Shown in pieces: positions 1 through 6,854 of a DNA stretch of 22,774 nt. Each line of letters opens with the position of its first letter. Within the stretch, counting starts at the first letter, position 1. The position numbers and the translations under genes were made by a program. The notes beneath the pieces are model-generated. The model was not told the origin of the DNA. It made no database searches and saw only the letters and a program-made list of their open reading frames with translations. Source of the DNA: a virus. The stretch lies in IMG/VR virus record IMGVR_UViG_3300010389_000153, positions 1 to 22,774 of that record, one strand, 5' to 3'.

Positions 1-136
1 TTCCATTCCACATAACGTCAGCAACATATTCCTCACCAATTTGCTGAGATTCTGGTTGAGAATTAATATAAAGATTTCCCGTAAAATCTCCGGCAATATT
101 TACTGATTCGGATATAAATTGCTTGAAAGATTTCAT
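1..136 (-). CDS. Partial small virion/prohead-region protein, N-terminus only
   Basis: The reading frame opens at an ATG at 134-136 and stays open to the window edge (45 codons visible). The start follows the gp67-like stop codon by one base (TAAAATG), with a GAGG ribosome site inside the end of that gene, so the two are probably translated together. The N-terminus begins MKSFKQFISES, a type of start I associate from memory with small proteins of T4-like marine phages. It continues into a stretch that looks beta-rich (GNLYIN, then EEYVADVMWNG). It occupies the place of T4 gene 68, between the portal/67 pair and the expected gene 21, but I cannot show homology to gp68. The ending V..VMWNG resembles VTVSWKGKYY in the 501-aa protein (residues 331-340), which could mean a shared domain. 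The function is unknown and the C-terminus lies outside the window. Confidence 0.7.
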   Translation of the reverse strand, partial: MKSFKQFISESVNIAGDFTGNLYINSQPESQQIGEEYVADVMWNG

Positions 137-137
137 T

Positions 138-308
138 TTATTCCTCTTCTACGCTTTCTTCTTCATTTTCACCAAATAAATTAGACGCTACATTGGGACG
201 AAAAGCATCAATTTTTTCTGCTGACTTGGAAAAAAGAATGTCCTTAATCTTGTCGCTAATTTGAGATGGTGATTCATCGCCAATAATCATATCCAGAAGT
301 TCATCCAT
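138..308 (-). CDS. gp67: gp67-like prohead core protein (56 aa)
   Basis: This is a 56-residue acidic protein: MDELLDMIIGDESPSQISDK, then KIKDILFSKSAEKIDAF, then a glutamate-rich tail (ENEEESVEEE). T4 gp67 is an 80-aa prohead core protein encoded directly after the portal gene. It has a short helical N-terminal part and a strongly acidic C-terminus, and it is cleaved by the prohead protease. Position, size class and charge pattern fit here, although the acidic tail is much shorter than in T4. The ATG at 306-308 lies about 29 bases downstream of a perfect TATAAATA late box, and only a weak TAGG ribosome site is visible. The assignment rests on gene order and composition more than on residue identity. 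A lineage-specific core protein with the same role is the alternative. Confidence 0.7.
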   Translation of the reverse strand: MDELLDMIIGDESPSQISDKIKDILFSKSAEKIDAFRPNVASNLFGENEEESVEEE

Positions 309-336
309 TTTTAATACCTAATAATTAATCCGTTTT

Positions 337-344
337 TATTTATA
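337..344 (-). promoter_or_regulatory. T4-type late promoter box TATAAATA, on the gp20 stop codon
   Basis: On the minus strand the sequence reads TATAAATA, identical to the T4 late-promoter consensus. T4-type late promoters are read by a sigma-like factor (gp55) with the sliding clamp. The TAA stop codon of gp20 (340-342) is contained in the box. It would drive the gp67-like gene, whose ATG is about 29 bases further on, and the genes behind it. Confidence 0.7.
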
Positions 345-2019
345 TCTCACCGCCCTTGGGAATTGATGGTGCTTGAACTGATTTTTCTTGAGATGCCAGA
401 TCTGGTTCCATAACAGGTTGACCCAAATCCATTTCTGAAGAACTTCCGTCCAATGGCATTCCAGTATTTGGATCTACCGGAGCATTTGGATCTGGAATTA
501 AACCAGATTCAATTTCTTTTTTAATTAAAATATCTTGCTCTATTATTTCAACATCAGTCTGGCGAAGAATTTTTCTTCTAATATAATCTTGGGAGTAATA
601 TTTGCCAACATATGGTTCTGCAGTTGCAACCATATTCAATCTCTCATTCATAAGTTCAGCATCTTTCAGTTCTGAGAAATGATTATCATATAAGAAATCA
701 TATTGAATATGCTCACTCATTGTTTCCCAATCTTCTGGGGTCACAACATTTTTAAGTATTAGTTGAGTTCTGAGCATATCATTAAACATATTGGAAAATC
801 TCTTTCTCAATCTCCCAACAAACTTACTGAACTTTAGTTCATCTCTCAGAATTTCGGATGATCTTCCTAAATTAAATCCACCATCACCCTCAATCCTCGA
901 AATAGGAACGTTCAATGCTTTATATAATTTCTTCTTAAAGTATTCAATATCAGTAATTTCTCCTAGGTTTTGACCACCGGGAAGAGTAGAGATTTCAGTT
1001 CCTCTACCACCTTCACGGCGAGGAAGCCAGAAATCTTCAAGCATTGCCATATACTTTTTATCATCACGAATTTCTCCAGTTGATGCATCATATACTAGTT
1101 TATTACGATAACGCATCATAACATCACGGAGATATTGTTCTGCCTTTACCTTTGGCAGATTTCCAACATCAATATAGAAAATTCTACGCTCTGGAGCACG
1201 AGACAATCTGTAAATAACAAGAGAGTCTTCAATCATGCGGAGTTGATTAAGTGCCTTGATGGACTTGTGTAAGTATGATAAGGTTGAACCTTTATTTCTA
1301 TCTACAAGACCAGAAGTGCAGTATGTAATTGCATCTTTTGCAATTTTTATACCCGAGTTAGATCCGCCGAGAGATCCTGGTGAAGGAGTCCCCGTTGGAT
1401 ACGTCATTTTTGGATTATAAATGAAATATTCTTCAATTTCTGGAAAATCAAAATCCATTGGATTTTCCACATTTCTATTTGATATTTTGAATTGATCTTC
1501 TGGTTTCTTTCTTGCCTGCCTTACATATCGCATTTTCATTGCGTCTATGTATCGAAGTTCTTGTATTCCTTCTTGAGGATTCTTTAAGTCAATTACTTTG
1601 TGATAATAGAGTCTTCCATCAATATACCAGTTTCTGTAAATCTCGTGAGACTTTTTATCAAAATCGAGTAAGTCTAAAATGTATTTAAATTCTTGTCTTA
1701 TTTTTTTCTTAATGCCATCACTAGCATTTAGATTTGATAACTCTATTTCTACTGGAGTATCATTAGTATCAGAAACTATTGCTTCATTTACAATATCCTC
1801 AATGGCACTATCCACTTCAGGATGAAGTGCCATTTCTCTATATCTTTTAATTAGGTCAAACTCAGTTCTATATACTCCCTCAATGTCAACATAAGAACCA
1901 AAAAAGCCACTAGTCAAGTAGTGGTCTACACCGTCCTCATTATTTGGAGGAACGGGAGAAACTGTACTTGGTGATAGTGGCTCGTTATCTTCAATCGAAA
2001 ATCCAAATAACTTTGCCAT
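340..2019 (-). CDS. gp20: Portal vertex protein gp20
   Basis: gp20 forms the dodecameric portal ring at one capsid vertex. It starts prohead assembly, holds the terminase during packaging and is the DNA channel. The protein has 559 residues (T4: 524). Family features are FDLIKRYREMALHPEVDSAI (residues 54-73), the stretch of residues 135-165 around WYIDGRLYYHKVIDL and LRYIDAMKMRYV, LSRAPERRIFYIDVGNLPK (272-290), and the clip/stem region ITDIEYFKKKLYKALNVPIS (355-374) followed by GFNLGRSSEILRDELKFSKF (381-400). The last 50 residues are a Pro/Gly/Ser-rich tail that is probably flexible. The ATG at 2017-2019 has no clear Shine-Dalgarno, but a perfect TATAAATA box lies about 30 bases upstream. It follows gp19 as in T4. 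No key region appears missing. Confidence 0.97.
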   Translation of the reverse strand: MAKLFGFSIEDNEPLSPSTVSPVPPNNEDGVDHYLTSGFFGSYVDIEGVYRTEFDLIKRYREMALHPEVDSAIEDIVNEAIVSDTNDTPVEIELSNLNASDGIKKKIRQEFKYILDLLDFDKKSHEIYRNWYIDGRLYYHKVIDLKNPQEGIQELRYIDAMKMRYVRQARKKPEDQFKISNRNVENPMDFDFPEIEEYFIYNPKMTYPTGTPSPGSLGGSNSGIKIAKDAITYCTSGLVDRNKGSTLSYLHKSIKALNQLRMIEDSLVIYRLSRAPERRIFYIDVGNLPKVKAEQYLRDVMMRYRNKLVYDASTGEIRDDKKYMAMLEDFWLPRREGGRGTEISTLPGGQNLGEITDIEYFKKKLYKALNVPISRIEGDGGFNLGRSSEILRDELKFSKFVGRLRKRFSNMFNDMLRTQLILKNVVTPEDWETMSEHIQYDFLYDNHFSELKDAELMNERLNMVATAEPYVGKYYSQDYIRRKILRQTDVEIIEQDILIKKEIESGLIPDPNAPVDPNTGMPLDGSSSEMDLGQPVMEPDLASQEKSVQAPSIPKGGEI

Positions 2020-2050
2020 AATTTATTAACTGATTTTTTAGTCTTTAGAC

Positions 2051-2058
2051 TATTTATA
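2051..2058 (-). promoter_or_regulatory. T4-type late promoter box TATAAATA upstream of gp20
   Basis: A perfect TATAAATA on the minus strand lies in the 41-base gap between the gp19 stop (2061-2063) and the gp20 ATG (2017-2019). It fits a dedicated late promoter for the portal gene. A 5-bp stem (TAGTC/GACTA, 2039-2052) overlaps its downstream edge; its significance is unclear. Confidence 0.75.
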
Positions 2059-2060
2059 AA

Positions 2061-2630
2061 TCAGTTTTCGCCGGTATATGGAGACCAGTATTGTACTTGG
2101 AATTCTACTGTAAATTCTTCAATTGTGTCAGAACTATCGTATGATAGATCGATTGCAGAAATATTGGTTGGGAAGATGCTATAGAACTTGTACTGAGCAG
2201 CAACTTCTAGACCACCACCTTCTACGTTGTTTCCACCAGTGGTGCTTGGAAGTCTTCTGAGTTGCTTAACCAATGCATCGATCTGATAATCGTTAGGATC
2301 AGTTGCTCCACTTCCATCGGCATATTGTCCAATGTACTGCATCCACGCTTCCATAGCGTTTCTGATTCTGAAGTCCTCATCGTTGATAACGGTGATTGAC
2401 CAAGTATCAAATGTACGGTCTCCTGCTACTTTAAAGATTCTGCCTCTGAATGGAACATCGATTGATGCAATATTAGAAGCAGGTAGGTTTGCGGCTTTGC
2501 AAAGAACTTTGAACTCCGTAGAATCAAAATCTGCACCACCAGGGAAACTGGTAATTTCAACTTCGAATAGATTGGGGCGGGCACCCCCGCCCTTTAGTGC
2601 TGTTTTAAAGTCTTGGATTGTGTGTGCCAT
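2061..2630 (-). CDS. gp19: Tail tube protein gp19
   Basis: gp19 forms stacked hexameric rings, the inner tube of the contractile tail through which DNA passes. The protein has 189 residues (T4: 163). Recognisable stretches are ARPNLFEVEIT (residues 17-27), LCKAANLPASNIASIDVPFR (43-62) and GDRTFDTWSITVINDEDFRI (70-89), then IRNAMEAWMQYI (89-100) and the C-terminal strands YKFYSIFPTNISAIDLSY (147-164) and EEFTVEFQVQYWSP (171-184). A short loop, residues 104-145, may carry the extra length relative to T4. The ATG at 2628-2630 is preceded by an excellent ribosome site (AAAGGAGGA, 8 bases away), as expected for a highly expressed structural protein. It lies directly behind the sheath gene, as in T4. 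Confidence 0.97.
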   Translation of the reverse strand: MAHTIQDFKTALKGGGARPNLFEVEITSFPGGADFDSTEFKVLCKAANLPASNIASIDVPFRGRIFKVAGDRTFDTWSITVINDEDFRIRNAMEAWMQYIGQYADGSGATDPNDYQIDALVKQLRRLPSTTGGNNVEGGGLEVAAQYKFYSIFPTNISAIDLSYDSSDTIEEFTVEFQVQYWSPYTGEN

Positions 2631-2638
2631 TTTTTAGT

Positions 2639-2658
2639 TCCTCCTTTAGTAATTTATA
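2639..2658 (-). promoter_or_regulatory. gp19 leader: near-consensus late box plus strong ribosome site
   Basis: On the minus strand TATAAATT (2651-2658, one mismatch to the late consensus TATAAATA) is followed by AAAGGAGGA (2639-2647), 8 bases before the gp19 ATG. The ribosome site is the strongest seen in the window. The promoter call is weaker because of the mismatch and the very short leader it would produce. Confidence 0.5.
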
Positions 2659-2666
2659 ATCTAGAA

Positions 2667-4874
2667 TTAAACTCTACCAACTACTTCTTCAAATGCAACA
2701 CCAGTTCTGGTAGCAACAAATGTTAGTGTAACGTAGTTAATGGACTTAGCTGGTTTCAGGAAGATATCAGCACGGAATTCGTTGTTGTCAATAACATCGG
2801 GGGTGTTGTTAGTTGAGTCGCAAACAACGTAGAATCCATACAGACCTCTCTTCGCTTGAACATCACGGAGATATGGTTCAACAATGTTCTTAAAGTTTGC
2901 TCTTGTCAATTCGTCGTTCAGTTCGAAGAGTTGAGCTTCTGCTGATCTCTGTAGTGCTTGTTCTACTGTTAAGAACAAACGGCGAACATTGATTCTATCG
3001 AATGCAGATGCATAACCCAGAGCAGTTTTGTCTCCAAATAGAAGAATACCAATTCCTGGTTTCAAAATGACTGAGTTAATTCTGAGAGGATAGAGAATGT
3101 CTCTTTGTGCTTTATTTGGATTGTATGCTAGTTTGATAGCATTGTTCAGAATTCCACGCTGCTGTCCAGCAGGAGAGAACCAAGGATATGCAACGATATT
3201 TGTACGGCACATCAGTCCAGCAACGTCTGCGTTACAAGGAATGTAACGGAATCTGTTATTGAAGCGATCATAAGTGTACTTATAACCACTATCAAATATT
3301 GCGTATGATGAGGAGGATAGGGGACTAAAGAATCTAACTAGATTGTTTGTCTGAGTAGTTGTATTGGTAAGACCGACTACATTTGCTCTATGAGGTCCAA
3401 TCGTGGTGACACAATCTTTTCTTGATTCTGCTAGAGAAATCAAGTATTGTGCTTTTGCTTGAGAATCGGACTCAGAACCAAGTCCAGGACCCATTATAAG
3501 ATAGTCTACCTGAATTTCGTCCCTATTGCCAAATAAGGAGTATGAAGTAATCAAGTCTCCTAGTGTTGCAGTCATTCCACCTTGAGCAGAATAATCAACG
3601 CCACCTTGTAGAGTATAAGAAACATTACCGACTGCGCTGAATGTGACATCCTGCGCTTCTTGTCCCCATAGACCATTTGAGGTTGTAACTGGAGTAAATG
3701 CTGCGGAGAAACCAGTTGCTGTTGGGGTTGTTCCCCAGTAAGCATCTGCAGCACTTGATGGATTTCCACCCGCAAAGACTTGTGCAGAGAAATCTGCAAG
3801 GTATTGCTCGTACCAGATCTTCTGTGGCGAATTAACTGCAGAAACTGCGTCAAGTGCCTTGGAGATACTTACGTGCTTCTCAAGGATTGTTCCTTGATTT
3901 CCAGAAATCGTTCCTAGGTCATCAACGATGGCAATGTGCATTCCATCATTCTTACCTGATCTATCCAAAACATACTTGTTAGTAGTTGGTTTTGGAGCAA
4001 TTGACTTCCAGAAAATTATTGCATTCGTTAGTCCAAGAGTTTGTTGATCATACCAATCAATTGCTGATTGGACAGCAAATGGAGTTGCTGCAGAAACACC
4101 AGTGGTAATCCCTGAGTTGTTAACAAAACTTAGGTTATCTGAGGTATCAAATGAAGAAAAGGTATTATTCTGTGCATAGTCGATTGGAGTTTCTGTTGAT
4201 CCGCCACCAACAGTTTCTACTCTTGAAACAACTTTAACTGTTACTGTACTATTTCCGTTGGTTGAATCTGTGCTTACTCCAGTGATGATGCCTTTTAGGT
4301 ATCCGTTGAAGACCGAAGTAGATCCAGTTCCTGGGAGTGTAACTCCATTAATAGCAGAGGTTACGCCATAACCAACCGTAGCACCAGCAGATGCCAAGTC
4401 TGTCGTATTAATACCGATGATTTGGTCTGCTAAATCATCAATAAAGCAAACTTTTAAGCTGTTTGCCCAAGATCCTGGGTTCTTTGCAGAGAATGTAAAA
4501 TTATTTCCATCAGAATGATTATTTGTATAATCATCGTAATTGTCAATTCTTAGTGCTGTTGTAAATGCTGCACCTACACCAGAATTAGCATTATTGAGTG
4601 CTACACCACCAGTTCTTACTACCTTTAAAACGCCGCCATATGATAGGTAGGAGGATGCACTCATCCAGTACTCGTACTGCGCATCGGTTGATAGTGGTTT
4701 TCCAAACGTTTCGATGAGTTGTTGTTCAGTTTGGATGTCAATTGGAAAGTCAACGGGTCCAATTGAGAAAGGTCCAGCAATTGCACCAATATTATCTAAG
4801 ACATTATCAGCTCTTCCTACTGTTAAATCAACCTCTCTGACGAGTACGCCTGGAGATAATTGAGGAGTCGCCAT
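2667..4874 (-). CDS. gp18: Contractile tail sheath protein gp18
   Basis: gp18 polymerises around the gp19 tube and contracts to drive the tube through the host envelope. The protein has 735 residues (T4: 659). The N-terminal core is clear (SPGVLVREVDLTV, residues 7-19; AGPFSIGPVDFPI, 33-45; the stretch up to VLKVVRTGG at 82-90). The C-terminal sheath domain runs from about 520 to the end: GYKYTYDRFNNRFRYIPCNA (530-549), AYPWFSPAGQQRGIL (562-576), INVRRLFLTVEQALQRS (628-644), the stretch at 661-683 ending GLYGFYVV, and FVATRTGVAFEEVVGRV (719-735). The middle (about 95-450) is Ser/Thr/Gly-rich and probably forms the variable protruding domains. The ATG at 4872-4874 has GGAG 6 bases upstream and a late-type box 36 bases upstream. 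It follows the 76-aa zinc-type gene instead of gp17 directly. Confidence 0.98.
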   Translation of the reverse strand: MATPQLSPGVLVREVDLTVGRADNVLDNIGAIAGPFSIGPVDFPIDIQTEQQLIETFGKPLSTDAQYEYWMSASSYLSYGGVLKVVRTGGVALNNANSGVGAAFTTALRIDNYDDYTNNHSDGNNFTFSAKNPGSWANSLKVCFIDDLADQIIGINTTDLASAGATVGYGVTSAINGVTLPGTGSTSVFNGYLKGIITGVSTDSTNGNSTVTVKVVSRVETVGGGSTETPIDYAQNNTFSSFDTSDNLSFVNNSGITTGVSAATPFAVQSAIDWYDQQTLGLTNAIIFWKSIAPKPTTNKYVLDRSGKNDGMHIAIVDDLGTISGNQGTILEKHVSISKALDAVSAVNSPQKIWYEQYLADFSAQVFAGGNPSSAADAYWGTTPTATGFSAAFTPVTTSNGLWGQEAQDVTFSAVGNVSYTLQGGVDYSAQGGMTATLGDLITSYSLFGNRDEIQVDYLIMGPGLGSESDSQAKAQYLISLAESRKDCVTTIGPHRANVVGLTNTTTQTNNLVRFFSPLSSSSYAIFDSGYKYTYDRFNNRFRYIPCNADVAGLMCRTNIVAYPWFSPAGQQRGILNNAIKLAYNPNKAQRDILYPLRINSVILKPGIGILLFGDKTALGYASAFDRINVRRLFLTVEQALQRSAEAQLFELNDELTRANFKNIVEPYLRDVQAKRGLYGFYVVCDSTNNTPDVIDNNEFRADIFLKPAKSINYVTLTFVATRTGVAFEEVVGRV

Positions 4875-4883
4875 GTTTTTCTC

Positions 4884-4933
4884 CGTAAAGTCTCAGTTTA
4901 TCTAAAAAATATTTATTAAAAATATACTTTACG
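4884..4933. repeat. 8-bp inverted repeat around the gp18 late box
   Basis: CGTAAAGT at 4884-4891 and its exact complement ACTTTACG at 4926-4933 flank the AATAAATA box in the gp18 leader. The arm nearer gp18 directly adjoins the GGAG ribosome site (4881-4884). The arms are perfect for 8 bp and separated by 34 bases. It could be chance in AT-rich DNA. Confidence 0.35.
4910..4917 (-). promoter_or_regulatory. Late-type promoter box AATAAATA upstream of gp18
   Basis: The minus strand reads AATAAATA within TTAATAAATATT, one base off TATAAATA at its first position, where marine T4-like phages tolerate variation. It sits in the 85-base gap between the 76-aa gene and gp18, 36 bases from the ATG. This is the longest intergenic gap in the window, which supports a separate promoter for the abundantly needed sheath protein. 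Confidence 0.55.
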
Positions 4934-4959
4934 TGGGGGAAACGTGGAGTGAACAGAAT

Positions 4960-5190
4960 TCACCAGTCAGGATATTCCCATTTATCAAATACCCTGCTAA
5001 CCACCCTATTAGTAACTATTCTTTTTATAGTACAGTCTTTACACTCATAAGAAAAAGAAGATGCGACTGGACCTCTGTTTTTTCTTGTTCTATAAAAACC
5101 ATCTATCAGATTCTTTTCTTCTCCACAGACTCTGCATTTTCTATCCGATAGTAATAGGTGTCCTAACTTTATTTGCTTTTCTATTTCCAT
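4960..5190 (-). CDS. Double-CxxC putative zinc-binding small protein (76 aa)
   Basis: This small protein has two CxxC pairs, C19-x2-C22 (KCRVCGEEK) and C50-x2-C53 (YECKDCTIK), spaced as in treble-clef or zinc-ribbon folds. The pattern C..C..EK...FY.....Y.C..C recurs in small phage proteins related to endonuclease-VII or HNH zinc modules. No HNH or endonuclease VII catalytic residues are evident, so I call it only zinc-binding. The tail is basic and aromatic (KIRIV-type stretch, then DKWEYPDW). I chose the ATG at 5188-5190 because it forms a TAATG stop-start overlap with gp17. An in-frame GTG 18 bases upstream (5206-5208) would lie inside gp17 and is less likely. It sits between large terminase and sheath, where T4 has no gene. 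A role in packaging or head completion is inference from position. Confidence 0.8.
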   Translation of the reverse strand: MEIEKQIKLGHLLLSDRKCRVCGEEKNLIDGFYRTRKNRGPVASSFSYECKDCTIKRIVTNRVVSRVFDKWEYPDW

Positions 5191-6836
5191 TATGTTAAGT
5201 AGTCCCACATATAAGATCTATCACCATACTCATCAGCATACCATCTAGTTCCATCATCATCAACAAAACTAGATTCATCCATACCATCGGAAATGAATCC
5301 AAATGGAGACATATCTTGTTCTATTTGATTTTTTTGTTCTTCATATAATCTTTTTCTAACGTCTTGATCAGTAAGTTCTTTGAAGTAATCTTGTGCTACG
5401 AGCCAAGCATATATTACTAAGCACATTGCAAGGTCATCATTGCACCCTTCTTCTGCTTCAAATGAATTATGCTTTTGGATAAAGGTTGTTAACTCTGCAA
5501 TAATTTCATAATCATTAATTATTAATTTATTTTCCTCAATCATCGTTTTAAGATTGAGGCAACCAACTTTTTTAACAGTCTTGGACATCTTAACGCCAAG
5601 TTGAGTTTTCTTTCCAGAAAATCCTTGCCCAACAATTTGACCAGCTCTACCTCTCATAGAGCACATAAGCAAATTCTTATACTCTAGATCATACTGAAGT
5701 ATGCTAGCAACCTGATCTCCAATATCATTAACTTCGCATAAGATAAATGCCTCATTATAACTACTTGCTATTTCGTGAATTATAGATGGAAATAGCATTG
5801 GTTTTATTTCATTATTTCGATATTTTGCCACTACTTTGTGAGGAAACTGTGTTATGTCAATGACAGTAAATGCCGAATAGTCATTTCCAACACCCCTAGC
5901 AACGTCAACAGTGATTGCATAATCGTGATTATTCTCGGGGTCTACATAAACATCTAAACCAGCACCACGGGTCTTGGGGTGGTCGTATACGAGCGTTCTA
6001 AGTTTAGATGGTGCAATTAAAGTGTCAACCGAACCTAAAAACTCACATTCAAACTCAACTTTGAATTGCTGTTCTGAAGTATTTGCGATCGTCTGTGCTT
6101 TCCAGGCTTCGTCTCTTCCAGGTACTTCACTCCAATGAACATCCGTATAAACATATTCATTTTTACCTTTTTCCGCATCGTGCCACATTCGGTAGAAATG
6201 ATTCATACCGTGCGGAGTTGAAACAATGATTACTTTTGTATTCTTACCCGAAGTAATTGTTGGATATACTGAAGCAAAGAAAGAATCTGCAATATGATTT
6301 GGGACGAACGCAAATTCATCCAAAAATAAAATATTGAATGACATACCACGAACTGCAGAAGCAGAAGTAGAAGCAGCCAAGATCTTACTTCCGTTTTCAA
6401 GTTCCAAAGAACCTTTGTTCCAAGAGATGATCCCTTGTTGCATCCATTTGGGTAAGTTTTCATATGCGGTCTGAAGTCTATCTAATAGTTCTCTAGCAGT
6501 TGCTGCTTTGTTTGCAAGAATACCAATATTTACATTATCATTAAAGACCGCAAAATGTAAAAGGAAAGATACCACAGTAGTAGACTTACCAGTCTGTCTA
6601 GGCATCTTACATATATTAAATCTGTGATTATGAAAATTATTTACTAATTTTTCTTGGAACGGATACAACTTAAAAGGTTGTAATCCATGGTCAAGTGTAA
6701 CAATCTTTACATAATTTTTTGCAAAATAAACTGGATCGTCTTTACACTTTACAAATTCTAAAATTTGATCTTGTGTAAATTCAATCGCAGTATTTGCTTT
6801 TTTAAGATTTGGATTACCTAAGTATACGTCACTCAT
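5190..6836 (-). CDS. gp17: Terminase large subunit gp17 (packaging ATPase-nuclease)
   Basis: gp17 is the motor that pumps DNA through the portal and cuts concatemers at the start and end of packaging. The protein has 548 residues (T4: 610; the N-terminus is shorter). ATPase domain: Walker A MPRQTGKST (residues 78-86), Walker B ILFLDEFAF (169-177; D173, E174), and the coupling motif VSTP (205-208). RNase H-like nuclease domain: the acidic residues expected by analogy with the T4 triad D401/E458/D542 are D311 (TVDVARG), E368 (LCEVND) and D467/D468 (CNDDLAM). The C-terminus is acidic and aromatic (FVDDDGTRWYADEYGD, 524-539) and may bind the portal or a partner; that is inference. The ATG at 6834-6836 has AGAGAG upstream. 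The stop overlaps the next gene's start. All catalytic motifs are intact, so the motor should be functional. Confidence 0.98.
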   Translation of the reverse strand: MSDVYLGNPNLKKANTAIEFTQDQILEFVKCKDDPVYFAKNYVKIVTLDHGLQPFKLYPFQEKLVNNFHNHRFNICKMPRQTGKSTTVVSFLLHFAVFNDNVNIGILANKAATARELLDRLQTAYENLPKWMQQGIISWNKGSLELENGSKILAASTSASAVRGMSFNILFLDEFAFVPNHIADSFFASVYPTITSGKNTKVIIVSTPHGMNHFYRMWHDAEKGKNEYVYTDVHWSEVPGRDEAWKAQTIANTSEQQFKVEFECEFLGSVDTLIAPSKLRTLVYDHPKTRGAGLDVYVDPENNHDYAITVDVARGVGNDYSAFTVIDITQFPHKVVAKYRNNEIKPMLFPSIIHEIASSYNEAFILCEVNDIGDQVASILQYDLEYKNLLMCSMRGRAGQIVGQGFSGKKTQLGVKMSKTVKKVGCLNLKTMIEENKLIINDYEIIAELTTFIQKHNSFEAEEGCNDDLAMCLVIYAWLVAQDYFKELTDQDVRKRLYEEQKNQIEQDMSPFGFISDGMDESSFVDDDGTRWYADEYGDRSYMWDYLT

Positions 6837-6854
6837 AATAAACTCTCTAAATTA

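Noticed and set aside
2039-2052. Hairpin TAGTC-TTTA-GACTA between gp19 and gp20 as a terminator
   Set aside because: The stem is only 5 A/T-rich base pairs and, on the transcribed strand, is followed by A residues instead of a U run. It also overlaps the downstream edge of a perfect late box.
4933-5151. 72-codon plus-strand frame opposite the gp17-gp18 junction
   Set aside because: It overlaps the 76-aa double-CxxC gene, which has a convincing motif and a stop-start overlap with gp17. The plus-strand product resembles nothing and has no start signals.
5191-5208. Upstream GTG start for the 76-aa gene giving an 82-residue product
   Set aside because: It would start deeper inside gp17 without a ribosome site. 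The ATG at 5188-5190 forms a TAATG overlap, the usual arrangement in this cluster.
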